This document shows positions 7,401-16,324 of a stretch of 64,000 nt of DNA, piece by piece. The stretch lies in assembly GCF_001941485.1 (NCBI RefSeq), contig NZ_CP009247.1, positions 2,418,001-2,482,000 of the forward strand. Reading direction: 5' to 3'. The stretch is from Corynebacterium frankenforstense DSM 45800 (lineage in GTDB: Bacteria; Actinomycetota; Actinomycetes; Mycobacteriales; Mycobacteriaceae). A program made the position numbers and the translations under genes. The notes beneath the pieces were generated by a model that was given only the letters and a program-made list of their open reading frames with translations, made no database searches and had not been told where the DNA came from. Each line of letters begins with the position of its first letter. Within the stretch, counting starts at the first letter, position 1.

Positions 7401-8711
7401 GTGAGTACCAAGAAGCAGAAGAACACGTCCGCCGAGACCGCCGAGAGCGCGCAGCCCGCACAGGCCGCGAAGCCCGCCCGGCGGCGTCGGCCGCGGCGCG
7501 AGTTCGACCAGTCGGAGAAGCTCAAGGACGTCCTCTACGAGATCCGCGGGCCGATCGCCGCCGAGGCCGAGCGGCTCGAGCAGGAGGGTCACCGCATCCT
7601 CAAGCTCAACACCGGTAACCCGGCGCTCTTCGGCTTCGAGGCCCCGGACGTCATCGTGCGCGACATGATCGCCGCGCTGCCGACCTCGCAGGGCTACTCC
7701 AACTCCAAGGGCATCATCCCGGCGCGCCGCGCCATCGTGACCCGCTACGAGCTCATCGACGGCTTCCCGCACTTCGACGTCGACGACGTCTTCCTGGGCA
7801 ACGGCGTCTCCGAGCTGATCACCATGGTCACCCAGGCGCTGCTCAACGACGGCGACGAGGTACTGATCCCGATGCCGGACTACCCGCTGTGGACCGCGGC
7901 GACCACGCTGGCCGGCGGCAAGGCCGTCCACTACCTCTGCGACGAGGAGGACGACTGGAACCCCTCCATCGAGGACATCCGCGCCAAGGTCAACGAGAAG
8001 ACCAAGGCCATCGTGGTGATCAACCCGAACAACCCGACCGGCGCGGTCTACTCGAAGGAGGTCCTGGAGAAGATCGTCCAGGTCGCCCGCGAGTACGACC
8101 TGCTCATCCTCGCCGACGAGATCTACGACCGCATCCTCTACGACGACGCGCAGCACGTCTCGATCGCCACGCTGGCCCCGGACCTTCTGACCATCACGTT
8201 CAACGGCCTGTCCAAGGCCTACCGCGTGGCCGGCTACCGCTCCGGCTGGATGGTGCTCACCGGCCCGAAGGACCACGCGGGCGGCTTCATCGAGGGCCTC
8301 GAGCTGCTCGCCGGCACCCGCCTGTGCCCGAACGTGCCGGCCCAGCACGCCATCCAGGTCGCCCTCGGCGGGCGCCAGTCCATCTACGACCTGACCAGCG
8401 AGATGGGTCGCCTGACCCGCCAGCGCGACGTGACCTACGAGAAGCTCAACGCGATCCCGGGCGTCAGCTGCGTCAAGCCGCGCGGCGCGCTCTACGCCTT
8501 CCCGAAGCTGGACCTCGAGGTCTACGACATCCACGACGACACCCAGCTGATGCTGGACCTGCTGCGCCGCGAGAAGATCCTGCTGGTCCAGGGCACCGGC
8601 TTCAACTGGCCGACGCCGGACCACTTCCGCGTGGTCATGCTGCCGTGGGTCTCCGAGCTCGACGCCGCCATCGAGCGGCTGGGCAACTTCCTGGCGAGCT
8701 ACAAGCAGTAG
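7401..8711 (+). CDS. alaT: PLP-dependent aminotransferase, AlaT/AspC type
   Basis: The 436-residue class I/II aminotransferase has all fold-type I landmarks: INPNNPTGAVYS, the Asp in ILADEIYDRILYD that contacts the PLP nitrogen, and the Schiff-base lysine in NGLSKAYRVAGYRSGW. It resembles corynebacterial AlaT, which transfers amino groups between alanine/glutamate and pyruvate/2-oxoglutarate. The first ~35 residues are a Lys/Arg- and Ala-rich extension before the conserved FDQSEKLKDVLYEI start. GTG 7401 is chosen because the upstream frame (from 7350) shows no ribosome site. The substrate assignment is inferred from the family. Confidence 0.85.
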   Translation: MSTKKQKNTSAETAESAQPAQAAKPARRRRPRREFDQSEKLKDVLYEIRGPIAAEAERLEQEGHRILKLNTGNPALFGFEAPDVIVRDMIAALPTSQGYSNSKGIIPARRAIVTRYELIDGFPHFDVDDVFLGNGVSELITMVTQALLNDGDEVLIPMPDYPLWTAATTLAGGKAVHYLCDEEDDWNPSIEDIRAKVNEKTKAIVVINPNNPTGAVYSKEVLEKIVQVAREYDLLILADEIYDRILYDDAQHVSIATLAPDLLTITFNGLSKAYRVAGYRSGWMVLTGPKDHAGGFIEGLELLAGTRLCPNVPAQHAIQVALGGRQSIYDLTSEMGRLTRQRDVTYEKLNAIPGVSCVKPRGALYAFPKLDLEVYDIHDDTQLMLDLLRREKILLVQGTGFNWPTPDHFRVVMLPWVSELDAAIERLGNFLASYKQ

Positions 8712-8826
8712 CGGCGGGGCGGGCACCCGAGGCCCACGACGGCTGCGCGGCGGCGCGGGCGGGGTTATCGTGACCGCGGACCCACCCGCCGCCGAGAGCG
8801 GCAGCCCCGGACCCCCGAAAGGCCAG

Positions 8827-9915
8827 ATGATGTCCCGCTTCCTGCCCCGCGCGAAGAGCACCAAGAGCACGAAGAACACCGTGCGCACCACCGCCGCCGT
8901 CCTGGCGGCCTGTTCCCTGGCGCTGACCGGCTGCTCGAACGACGAGGGCGGCGACGGCGAGGCCGAGCCGACCACGGAGTCGCAGGAGGAGAACCTGGTC
9001 GGCGCCGGCGAGATGCTCGGCGACACCTTCGACCTGCAGGCCCACCGCGGCGGCCGCGGCGAGTGGACGGAGAACTCCTCCGGCGCCTTCTCCGAGGCCC
9101 TCATGGCCGGGGTGACCACCCTGGAGCTCGACGTGGTCCTCTCCGCCGACGGCGTGCCCGTCGTCTGGCACGACCCGGAGATCGACCCCGAGAAGTGCGA
9201 GGACACCCAGCCGGTCACCGAGGGCGACGAGCAGTTCCCCTACGTGGGCAAGCTCGTCCACGAGCTGACCTACGAGCAGCTGCAGACCCTCAACTGCAAC
9301 AAGCAGCTCGAGGACTTCCCCGACGCCGAGCACCCGCACGCCAACTCGCTGATCCGCCTCGAGGACGTCTTCGACGTCGCCGCCGGCGAGCCCGAGGTCC
9401 GCTTCAACATCGAGACGAAGATCGAGGCCGAGGAGCCGGAGAAGTCGGCCAGCCCGCAGGAGTTCGTCGACGCGATCGTGCCCGTGCTCCAGGAGCGCGA
9501 CGTGGTCGACCGGGCGACGATCCAGTCCTTCGACTGGCGCTCCCTGCCCCTGGTCCACGAGGCCGAGCCGAAGCTGATGACGGTCCTGCTCTGGGACGAC
9601 ACCACCTGGAAGCCGGACTCCGTGTGGACCGGCGACGTGGACTTCGACGCCGTCGACGGCGACATCACCCAGGCCGCCGCGCAGCTCAACGCCGGGGCGC
9701 TCTCCCCCGAGTACGAGCTCGTCGACGAGGACCTCGTCGCCCGCGCCCACGCCTCCGGCCTGCCGGTGATCCCGTGGACGGTCAACGAGGCCGCCGACAT
9801 GCAGAAGATGATCGACCTCGGCGTCGACGGCATCATCACCGACTACCCGACGCGCCTGAAGGGCATCCTCGACGAGCGCGGCATCACCTACCTGCCGGGC
9901 GGGGCCCGGCAGTAG
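8827..9915 (+). CDS. Secreted glycerophosphodiester phosphodiesterase lipoprotein
   Basis: The 362-residue protein begins with a basic N region, a hydrophobic core and the lipobox ALTGC, so it should be anchored to the outer face of the membrane. The GDPD catalytic signature is present: QAHRGGRGEWTENSSGAF (HR and EN), LELDVVLSADGVPVVWHD (ExD and H) and FNIETKIE. Such enzymes release sn-glycerol-3-phosphate from glycerophosphodiesters for phosphate and carbon scavenging. The ATG at 8827 (MM start) has AAAGG upstream and gives a proper signal peptide; an in-frame GTG at 8770 would bury it. It appears to be transcribed alone or with alaT. Confidence 0.88.
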   Translation: MMSRFLPRAKSTKSTKNTVRTTAAVLAACSLALTGCSNDEGGDGEAEPTTESQEENLVGAGEMLGDTFDLQAHRGGRGEWTENSSGAFSEALMAGVTTLELDVVLSADGVPVVWHDPEIDPEKCEDTQPVTEGDEQFPYVGKLVHELTYEQLQTLNCNKQLEDFPDAEHPHANSLIRLEDVFDVAAGEPEVRFNIETKIEAEEPEKSASPQEFVDAIVPVLQERDVVDRATIQSFDWRSLPLVHEAEPKLMTVLLWDDTTWKPDSVWTGDVDFDAVDGDITQAAAQLNAGALSPEYELVDEDLVARAHASGLPVIPWTVNEAADMQKMIDLGVDGIITDYPTRLKGILDERGITYLPGGARQ

Positions 9916-9939
9916 CCGACGGTTCTGCGGCTCAGCGAC

Positions 9940-10407
9940 TCAACGCCGCCACCACAGCCACCACCGGCGCCTGGGTCGGCTTCGATTGACGACGTCGCGC
10001 CCCTCGACGTCGGCGCGCACCCGCGGCGCGGGCGGGTGCGCCGCGCGCCACTCGCCGAGCAGCTCGTCGACGTCGACCGTGTGCACGGGCAGGTTGGGCC
10101 CGTCGCCGACGCCCTGGCGGATCACCTCGGCGACCTGGCGGTTGAAGCCGGACGCGAGCTCGCGGACCTCGGCCTCCGTGGCACAGGTGCGGGCCTTTCC
10201 CGCCAGACGCTCGCGCTCCTTGCGCAGCCGCAGCGCCGGCGGCAGCAGCGCCTCACGGTCGACGTCCTCGGCGGCCAGGCGCCGGCTCAGCCAGGTGTCC
10301 GGCCCGCGGCGCACGGGCAACGGCTTGCCCGCGCCGGGCAGGTCGTCGAAGTCACCGCGCTCCTGCGCCTCCCGGATGCGTCGCTCCACGAACGTCTCGA
10401 AGCTCAT
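9940..10407 (-). CDS. DUF1992 (DnaJ-homologue C28-type) domain protein
   Basis: The 155-residue protein opens with MSFETFVERRIREAQERGDF, then DDLPGAGKPL, the signature of the DUF1992 domain found in bacteria and in animal DNAJC28. The middle is a charged helical segment, and the C terminus is Arg/Trp rich. Its biochemical role is not known. The ATG at 10407 is chosen because the domain begins there. It lies 26 nt after the ugd stop and is probably the last gene of a dcd-ugd-DUF1992 transcript. Confidence 0.8.
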   Translation of the reverse strand: MSFETFVERRIREAQERGDFDDLPGAGKPLPVRRGPDTWLSRRLAAEDVDREALLPPALRLRKERERLAGKARTCATEAEVRELASGFNRQVAEVIRQGVGDGPNLPVHTVDVDELLGEWRAAHPPAPRVRADVEGRDVVNRSRPRRRWWLWWRR

Positions 10408-10433
10408 CCCGGCCGGCTTGCGCGGGGGCGTCG

Positions 10434-11780
10434 TCAATTCAACGCACGCCCCAGGGCGGCGACGGTCCAGCCCTCGGCGCGCCACGCGTCGGCGTCGAGC
10501 ACGTTGCGGGCGTCGATGATCACGCGCTCGTCGACGAGCTCACCCGTGGCGGCGGGGTCGAGGTCGCGGAACTGGCGCCACTCGGTGGCCAGCACGACGA
10601 CCTCGGCGCCCTGGAGGGCCTCCTCGACGCTGCCGGCGTAGCCGAGCGTGGGGAAGACGCGCGCGGCGTTGGCCATGGCCTGCGGGTCGTAGACGCTCAC
10701 GGAGGCGCCGGCCAGGGAGAGGGAACCGGCGACGTTGAGCGCCGGGGAGTCGCGCACGTCGTCGGAGTTCGGCTTGAAGGCCGCCCCCAGCACGCACACG
10801 CGGCGGCCGATCAGCCGCCCGCCGGTCAGCTCGCGGGTCAGCTCGACGACGCGCTCGCGGCGGCGCTGGTTGATCGCGTCGACCTCGCGCAGGAAGGTCA
10901 GGGCCTGGTCCACGCCGAGCTCGCCGGCGCGCGCCATGAAGGCGCGGATGTCCTTGGGCAGGCAGCCGCCGCCGAAGCCGAGGCCCGCGCCGAGGAACTT
11001 CCGGCCGATGCGGTCGTCGACGCCGATGGCGTCGGCGAGCCGGGTCACGTCGGCGCCGGTGGCCTCGCAGATCTCGGAGACAGCGTTGATGAAGCTGATC
11101 TTGGTGGCCAAAAACGCGTTCGCGGAGACCTTGACCAGCTCGGCGGTCGGCAGGTTCATCTCGAAGAACGGGGTGCCCTCGTCCAGCGGGCGGGCGTAGA
11201 TCTCCCGGGCGGTCTCCACGGCGGTGCTCGGGCGGTCGGTCCGGTGGCCGACGACGATGCGGTCCGGGGTGATGGTGTCCTTGACCGCGTAGCCCTCACG
11301 GAGGAACTCCGGGTTCCAGGCGATCTCGACCTCCGCGCCCCTGCCGGCCTCGGCGGCCAGGGCGTCGACGCGCTCCTGCAGCTCGACGGCGGTGCCCACG
11401 GGCACGGTCGACTTGCCGAGCACCAGGTGGCGGCCCTCCAGGCGCGGCACCAGGTCGTCGAGCACCGCGTGGACGTAGGTCAGGTCCGCGGCGTAGCTGC
11501 CGCGCTGCTGCGGGGTGCCCACCGCCAGGAAGTGCACCGTGGCGTGCCCGGCGGCCTCGGCGTAGTCCGTGGTGAAGCGCAGCCGGCCGGACTCCATGGT
11601 GCGCTCGAGGACCTCGGGCAGGCCGGGCTCGAAGAACGGGACCCGACCGTCGCTGAGCGCCTCGATCTTGGCGGGGTCGACGTCGACGCCGAGGACGTCG
11701 TGGCCGAGCTCGGCCATGCACGCCGCGTGGGTCGCCCCGAGATAACCGGTACCGATGACAGTCATCTTCATGACAGTCAT
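10434..11780 (-). CDS. ugd: UDP-glucose 6-dehydrogenase
   Basis: The enzyme oxidises UDP-glucose twice with NAD to UDP-glucuronate, a precursor of envelope glycans. The 448-residue protein shows the N-terminal Rossmann loop (VIGTGYLGATHA), the central dimerisation helix region and the catalytic cysteine in LGFGGGCLPKDIRAF, plus the C-terminal LGAAFKPNSDDVRDSP NAD/UDP-binding segment. Length and motif order are normal. ATG 11780 has a GGAGG-type site; ATGs at codons 4 and 6 are possible alternatives. It follows dcd by 40 nt and precedes the DUF1992 gene. Confidence 0.93.
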   Translation of the reverse strand: MTVMKMTVIGTGYLGATHAACMAELGHDVLGVDVDPAKIEALSDGRVPFFEPGLPEVLERTMESGRLRFTTDYAEAAGHATVHFLAVGTPQQRGSYAADLTYVHAVLDDLVPRLEGRHLVLGKSTVPVGTAVELQERVDALAAEAGRGAEVEIAWNPEFLREGYAVKDTITPDRIVVGHRTDRPSTAVETAREIYARPLDEGTPFFEMNLPTAELVKVSANAFLATKISFINAVSEICEATGADVTRLADAIGVDDRIGRKFLGAGLGFGGGCLPKDIRAFMARAGELGVDQALTFLREVDAINQRRRERVVELTRELTGGRLIGRRVCVLGAAFKPNSDDVRDSPALNVAGSLSLAGASVSVYDPQAMANAARVFPTLGYAGSVEEALQGAEVVVLATEWRQFRDLDPAATGELVDERVIIDARNVLDADAWRAEGWTVAALGRALN

Positions 11781-11819
11781 GTCTACCCCCTCCCCCGCCG
11801 GGCCGCAGCGCGAGCGGGG

Positions 11820-12383
11820 TCAGTCGAAGTTGAGGTAGTACTTCGAGGGCGTCGGGCCGCGCTGGTTCTGGTACTTCGAGCCCAACGAGGCGGAGCCGTA
11901 GGGCACCTCGGCCGGCGAGGACATCTTGAAGATCGCCAGCTGGCCGACCTTCATGCCCGGGTAGAGCACGATCGGCAGGTTGGCCACGTTGGACAGCTCC
12001 AGGGTGATGAAGCCGGAGAAGCCCGGGTCGATGAAGCCCGCCGTGGAGTGGGTCAGCAGGCCGAGGCGGCCCAGCGAGGACTTGCCCTCGAGGCGGCCGG
12101 CCAGGTGCGGCGGCAGGGTGAAGCACTCGAGGGTGGAGGCGAGCACGAACTCGCCGGGGTGGAGCACGAAGGAGTCGCCCTCGGCCACCTCGACCGGGGT
12201 GGTCAGCTCCGACATCCTCCGCTTGGGGTCGATGTGGGTGTAGCGGGAGTTGTTGAAGACCCGGAAGAACCTGTCGAGACGCACGTCAACGCTGGACGGC
12301 TGGATGAGCTCCGGGTCGAAGGGCTCGATGCCCAGGTCCCCGGACTCGATCGCGGAGCGGATGTCATGGTCGGAGAGAAGCAC
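11820..12383 (-). CDS. dcd: dCTP deaminase
   Basis: Dcd makes dUTP (or dUMP in bifunctional members) for thymidylate synthesis. The trimeric-dUTPase-like motifs are clear: [34 protein letters not shown] (split around the catalytic Glu of the GFIDPGFSG region) and [13 protein letters not shown] at the C terminus. I place the start at GTG 12383, giving 187 residues beginning VLLSDHDIR like the MLLSDGDIRKAI of C. glutamicum. TACCAT lies exactly 7 nt upstream, a leaderless layout. An ATG at 12392 adds three residues, and the longer frame to 12512 reads through the tRNA and is rejected. Confidence 0.93.
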   Translation of the reverse strand: MLLSDHDIRSAIESGDLGIEPFDPELIQPSSVDVRLDRFFRVFNNSRYTHIDPKRRMSELTTPVEVAEGDSFVLHPGEFVLASTLECFTLPPHLAGRLEGKSSLGRLGLLTHSTAGFIDPGFSGFITLELSNVANLPIVLYPGMKVGQLAIFKMSSPAEVPYGSASLGSKYQNQRGPTPSKYYLNFD

Positions 12384-12446
12384 GTCCCCCATGGTAGCGA
12401 CCGGGTTTCCCCGAGGGGTCGGCGCGGTGTTAAGGTGTACGCCAGT

Positions 12447-12520
12447 GCCGATGTAGTTCAATGGCAGAACATCAGCTTCCCAAGCTGAATACGCGGGTTC
12501 GATTCCCGTCATCGGCTCCA
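12447..12520 (+). tRNA. tRNA-Gly (CCC anticodon)
   Basis: The 74-nt cloverleaf has a GCCGATG/CATCGGC acceptor stem, discriminator T and an encoded CCA end. The D arm contains TAGTTCAATGGCAGAAC, the anticodon stem is TCAGC/GCTGA around the loop TTCCCAA (anticodon CCC), and the T arm is GCGGG-TTCGATT-CCCGT. All stems pair by eye. A strong terminator follows 4 bases later. Confidence 0.97.
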
Positions 12521-12523
12521 GAT

Positions 12524-12561
12524 CGAAACCCCTGGACCGGGCCTCCGGTTCAGGGGTTTCG
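12524..12561 (+). terminator. Terminator after tRNA-Gly
   Basis: The arms CGAAACCCCTG (12524-12534) and CAGGGGTTTCG (12551-12561) are an 11-bp perfect inverted repeat. The loop can extend pairing (GACCGG/CCGGTT). It has no long T-run on either side, but the position just after the tRNA fits. Confidence 0.75.
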
Positions 12562-12652
12562 TGTGATTCGGGGTGCTTCGGGTGCCCCGGGACGCGTGAT
12601 CGCGGTCCGGCCTTCGTCCTCGGGGCGGTCTCGGGGTGTTCCTGAGGCTCAG

Positions 12653-14347
12653 TTAGCGGTTCTCACCGGAGCCCGGGTTCTGCTGACCCTGGGGGCCCCG
12701 GGGGAACTGCGGGTCCTGCTGCTGACCCGGCTGCGGCCGGCCGAACTGCGGGCCCTGCGGCCCCTGCGGGAACTGGCCCTGCCGGGGCTGCTGGAACGGA
12801 CCCGACTGCGGGAACTGACCCGACTCCGGCTGCTGCGGCCGGCCGAACGGGCCCGACTGCGGGAACTGCGGCCCCTGCGGGAACTGACCCGACTGCGGCT
12901 GCTGAGGGAACTGGCCCTGCTGCGGGAACTGACCCGACTGCGGCTGCTGCGGCTGCTGCGGCTGCTGGAAGCGGTTCTGCTGCGGCTGGCCGAACTGGCC
13001 CGGCGCCTGGAACTGGTTCTGCGGCTGCTGGAACTGCGGCTGCGGGATCTCCTCGCGGATCTTGCCCTGGAACCAGGCGCGGGTCTCCGCCATGGACAGC
13101 ATGATGATCAGCGCGATCGCGTAGAAGAGCGCGAACAGGGCCGTCCAGGACATCCGGAAGTTGGTGAAGAGGAGCGCCATCAGGGCGCCGCAGACGATGG
13201 GGGCCGTCGAGGCGATGAGGGCCCAGTTGTTCAGCTCGCTGCGGCCGCGCAGCACCAGCAGAGCCAGCGCCAGCGCGTGGAGGCAGAGCCCGAAGCAGAG
13301 GGCGAACGAGACGGGGATGGCGGCCAGGAGCGCGCTCCCGGTGAACGCGTCCGAGATACCGAAGATGTCCGACTGCCCGGAGTCGAAGGCGGCGTAGACG
13401 AGGCCCGGCAGGATGAAGATGCCGAGCAGGGCGACCACGAATCCGCCGAGGGCGGTGTAGACGATCGCCTTCGGCAGCCCGGGCAGCTGGGCGAGCCGCT
13501 CCTTGAAGGTGGCGGCCGGCTCCTCGGCGTCCCGGAGCCGGTACTGCTTCGGGGGCTGCTGCGGCGTCGGCGCCTGCGGCTGCTGGTTCTGCTGCTGGAA
13601 CTGCGGGCCCTGCTGGCCGGGCTGGCCCGGCTGACCGGGCTGACCGGGCTGGCCGAAGTTCGGGGCCTGCTGGTTCTGCGGGCCGTGCGGACCCTGCGGC
13701 CCCTGCGGGCCGGCCTGGCCCGGCTGCTGGAACAGCGGGGCCTGCGGGGCGTCGTGGTCCTTGTCGCCCTCGGGGGCCTTGTGATCCTTGTGGTCCTTGA
13801 GGTCCGGCTCAGCGTGCGCGCCCGGCTTGTCCGCGGGGGCGTCGTCGACGCGCACCTTGGTGGTCTCCGCCTCGGAGAGCGGGACGGCCGTGGAACCGGC
13901 GGAGTCGTCCGACTCACCCAGGCTGTCCACCGTGCCCGGCTCGTTCACCTTGCCCAGGTCATCCAGCTTGTCGTGCTCGTTCACCTTGCCCAGGTCGTCC
14001 GCCTTGCCCGGCTCGTTCGCCTCGACCGGGGCGAACGGCGCGGCGGGAGCGGCCGGTGCGGCCGGCACGTCACGGTGGCCCGAGCCTGAGGCGGCGAGCT
14101 CGTGCAGCGCCGGAATGTCGATGGGCGTGGCCTCGGGGTCATTCAGGCGGGCGTCGTGGAGGTGACGCAGCTGCGGGTCGGAGAAAATGGTGCGGGCCGT
14201 GGAGACCTCGTCGACCTGCGGCGAGTCAGGTCCGGCACCCTCCTGGCGGAGGGTCTCCAGGCGCGCCGTGAGCTGGGCGCCGAGCTCCTCACAGCTCGCC
14301 TCCCGGTTCAGCCCGAGAGAGGCGTAGAGGTCGTAGTGCTGAGACAT
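12653..14347 (-). CDS. J-domain-like, four-helix membrane protein with long Q/P/G-rich tail
   Basis: The 564-residue protein has four parts. Residues 1-75 look like a degenerate J-domain ([20 protein letters not shown] and a later [14 protein letters not shown]) without an HPD triad. Residues ~75-270 are acidic and low complexity, with repeated [12 protein letters not shown] units and Q/P/G repeats. About 290-435 carry four hydrophobic segments. The last ~125 residues are Gln/Pro/Phe-rich repeats (FPQQGQFPQ type). ATG 14347 has GAGGA 8-9 nt upstream and gives the J-like start; the longer frame from 14449 lacks support. The function is unknown; a membrane scaffold is possible. The long antisense open frames here arise from the repeats. 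Confidence 0.75.
   Translation of the reverse strand: MSQHYDLYASLGLNREASCEELGAQLTARLETLRQEGAGPDSPQVDEVSTARTIFSDPQLRHLHDARLNDPEATPIDIPALHELAASGSGHRDVPAAPAAPAAPFAPVEANEPGKADDLGKVNEHDKLDDLGKVNEPGTVDSLGESDDSAGSTAVPLSEAETTKVRVDDAPADKPGAHAEPDLKDHKDHKAPEGDKDHDAPQAPLFQQPGQAGPQGPQGPHGPQNQQAPNFGQPGQPGQPGQPGQQGPQFQQQNQQPQAPTPQQPPKQYRLRDAEEPAATFKERLAQLPGLPKAIVYTALGGFVVALLGIFILPGLVYAAFDSGQSDIFGISDAFTGSALLAAIPVSFALCFGLCLHALALALLVLRGRSELNNWALIASTAPIVCGALMALLFTNFRMSWTALFALFYAIALIIMLSMAETRAWFQGKIREEIPQPQFQQPQNQFQAPGQFGQPQQNRFQQPQQPQQPQSGQFPQQGQFPQQPQSGQFPQGPQFPQSGPFGRPQQPESGQFPQSGPFQQPRQGQFPQGPQGPQFGRPQPGQQQDPQFPRGPQGQQNPGSGENR
12690..13050. repeat. Degenerate CTG-rich tandem repeats encoding the Q/P-rich tail
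   Basis: Units resembling GGAACTGACCCGACTGCGG recur through this stretch with variation; a shorter block of the same kind lies at about 13550-13740. They encode Gln-Phe-Pro-Gln and Gly-Gln-Pro units of the membrane protein tail. Such arrays vary in copy number by slippage. Confidence 0.7.
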
Positions 14348-14456
14348 AATGGTTCCTCGTGGATTCTGACGTCGGTTGAGGCCCGCCCCGTGAGGCGGCG
14401 CTGTGCGGTAACGATACCGACCACCATCGACCGCTGCAGTCTCCCCCACCCAACTA

Positions 14457-14486
14457 AACGGGGAGCACTCTCCGGTGCTCCCCGTT
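14457..14486 (-). terminator. Terminator after the VanW-family gene
   Basis: AACGGGGAGCA (14457-14467) and TGCTCCCCGTT (14476-14486) form an 11-bp perfect hairpin with an 8-base loop. It lies 40 bp after the stop of the gene ending at 14526 on the minus strand and before the next minus-strand gene. Confidence 0.75.
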
Positions 14487-14525
14487 CATCTCCCCGAGTC
14501 CTCTCCCCGTCGTCTCCCCCGGCGG

Positions 14526-16247
14526 CTAGCTGCAGCGGACGATCGGCTGCGGGTCGTAGACCGTCGTCTGGGTCTCCCGCGAGATCTCGTTGCCGGACAG
14601 GTCCCGGATGATGCGGGTGTCCGAGGTGGTGAAGCCCGGCGCGCCCGAGGACGGCGAGCAGTCCGGGCCGGAGACCTGCTGCTCGTGCGGGCTGGTCTGC
14701 GCCCAGCGGCCGCCGTTGACCGACTCGACATCGACCTGCTTGACGCCCTTGAGGCGCACCGTCACGCTGTCGCCGCCGACCGAGGTCTCGATGCGCACCG
14801 GGTACTGGCTGGTGTTGCGGAAGACCAGGTCGATCGCGCCCTCGTAGACGGTGGCCTCGCGGCCGGCCGGGTAGCGGGAGATGTAGTAGCTGTGCGGGGT
14901 GTGCGCCACGTCCTCCATGCCCGCGAAGTAGGCCGCGTTGTAGAGGGTGGTGGCGAACTGGGAGATGCCGCCGCCGACGGCCTTGCCGGCGCGGCCGTCG
15001 ATGATGATGCCGCCCTCGACGTAGCCCTGCGCGGTGCCGCGCGGGCCGGTGTAGCCGTTGAGCGAGAAGGTGTCGCCCGGCGCGACGATCGCGCCGTCGA
15101 CCTGGGAGGCGACCCGGCGGATGTTCTGCCCCGAGGTGTCGGAGAAACCGCCGGTGGTGAACTCACCGACGACGTCGTCGAACGTCGCCTTCTCCGCCAT
15201 CTCGGTGGTGAAGGTGGCCGGCTCGTCCTTGTAGACCGCGTCGAACTCGCGGTCCTCGTCGCCGGTGATGCGTCCGGGCAGCCCCTCGAGGGTGGCGTCC
15301 CAGTCCACGGAGACACCGTCCGAGTGCGGGGTGATGTCGCGGGTGTCGCCGACGAAGCGGATCTGCGCGTTGCGCTGCGGCTGCTCGCTCTCGTCCAGGC
15401 CCTCGGCGAGGATGCCGCGGGCGGCCTCGACGTTGACCTCCTCGACCAGGCGGTCGCCGTCCGGGCGGAAGGTGACCACCTCGCCCATGCGCTCGACGGG
15501 CAGCACGCCGTCGATGTCCTCGCGCCCGTGGGCGGTCACCGGCGCCGAGACGGCCTTGGCGGCCGGTCCGTCGGCGGCCTCCTTCACGGCGTCCTCGCCG
15601 ATGGCCGGCCCGGTCACGTCCGCGGGCACCTCGACGCCCTCGGGGTCGGCCCAGCCGGTGACCATGGCCTCGCGCAGCTGCTCGCGGTCGACCTGCTGGC
15701 CGTCGACCGGCTCGTCGACGTTGACCCGGCCGCCGTCCACGTTGACCCGGCCGTCGACCGGCTCGCGGGTCAGCCCGGTGACCACGCGGCGCAGCGCGGG
15801 CTGGAACCGCGCGTCGTCGACCTCGCTGACGATGTCCACCTCGTAGGTGGTGAACAGCCCGCGCAGGCGGGTCAGCGGGTTGGCGGACTGCTCGCCGGCG
15901 GCGGCGACGGTCGCGGCCCAGTCCGGGCCCACGCCGGCCTCGGCGGGGGTGAAGCGTTCCTTCATCTCCCCGGCCGTCACGCTCACCGGGCGCACGGCCA
16001 GGCCGCCGAGCTCGCTCTCGAGCGTGCGGCGCGCCTCGTCCTGGCTCATGCCGCCGATGGCCACCCCGCCGACGGTCGCGCCGCGGGGCACGTTGTCGCG
16101 GGTCGCCAGGTAGTCGGCGACGTAGACGATCGCGGCGATGAGGAAGAGACCGACGAGCACGCCGGCGGTGACCTTCACCCAGCGGCCGGAACCGGAGTCG
16201 TCGCGGTCGTCGCGCACGTGATCGTCCAGGGAATACGAGTCTGTCAC
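14526..16247 (-). CDS. VanW-family membrane-anchored peptidoglycan-associated protein
   Basis: The 573-residue protein has a short acidic cytoplasmic head, one membrane segment (about residues 25-47; VTAGVLVGLFLIAAIVYV) and a large outside part. The outside part contains repeated peptidoglycan-binding-4-type modules (GVAIGGMSQDEARRTL, then a second around ITGEFTTGG) and a VanW domain near the C terminus (NIRRVASQVDGAIVAPGD, GGGISQFATTLYNAAYFAGM). VanW proteins accompany cell-wall enzymes, but their activity is not defined. GTG 16247 has TAGGGT exactly 7 nt upstream, suggesting leaderless transcription. A terminator follows at 14457-14486. Confidence 0.85.
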   Translation of the reverse strand: MTDSYSLDDHVRDDRDDSGSGRWVKVTAGVLVGLFLIAAIVYVADYLATRDNVPRGATVGGVAIGGMSQDEARRTLESELGGLAVRPVSVTAGEMKERFTPAEAGVGPDWAATVAAAGEQSANPLTRLRGLFTTYEVDIVSEVDDARFQPALRRVVTGLTREPVDGRVNVDGGRVNVDEPVDGQQVDREQLREAMVTGWADPEGVEVPADVTGPAIGEDAVKEAADGPAAKAVSAPVTAHGREDIDGVLPVERMGEVVTFRPDGDRLVEEVNVEAARGILAEGLDESEQPQRNAQIRFVGDTRDITPHSDGVSVDWDATLEGLPGRITGDEDREFDAVYKDEPATFTTEMAEKATFDDVVGEFTTGGFSDTSGQNIRRVASQVDGAIVAPGDTFSLNGYTGPRGTAQGYVEGGIIIDGRAGKAVGGGISQFATTLYNAAYFAGMEDVAHTPHSYYISRYPAGREATVYEGAIDLVFRNTSQYPVRIETSVGGDSVTVRLKGVKQVDVESVNGGRWAQTSPHEQQVSGPDCSPSSGAPGFTTSDTRIIRDLSGNEISRETQTTVYDPQPIVRCS

Positions 16248-16283
16248 GCGCTCAACCCTAGCGACCCGCGTACCCGGAGGTCA

Positions 16284-16323
16284 CACCGTGCACCCGCGGA
16301 TCTGCACCGTGCACCCGCGGATC
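16284..16323. repeat. 19-bp direct repeat between GH3 and VanW genes
   Basis: CACCGTGCACCCGCGGATC occurs at 16284-16302 and again at 16305-16323. The second copy reaches the 3' end of the GH3 gene. Each copy contains the palindrome CCGCGG. It may be a slippage duplication; no regulator can be named. Confidence 0.7.
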
Positions 16324-16324
16324 C

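Noticed and set aside
12384..12512. Longer dcd frame starting at 12512
   Set aside because: It would run through tRNA-Gly; the conserved protein begins at about 12383.
12461..14089. 542-codon plus-strand frame of Leu/Arg repeats
   Set aside because: It arises from CTG-rich repeats opposite the Q/P-rich protein and begins inside the tRNA.
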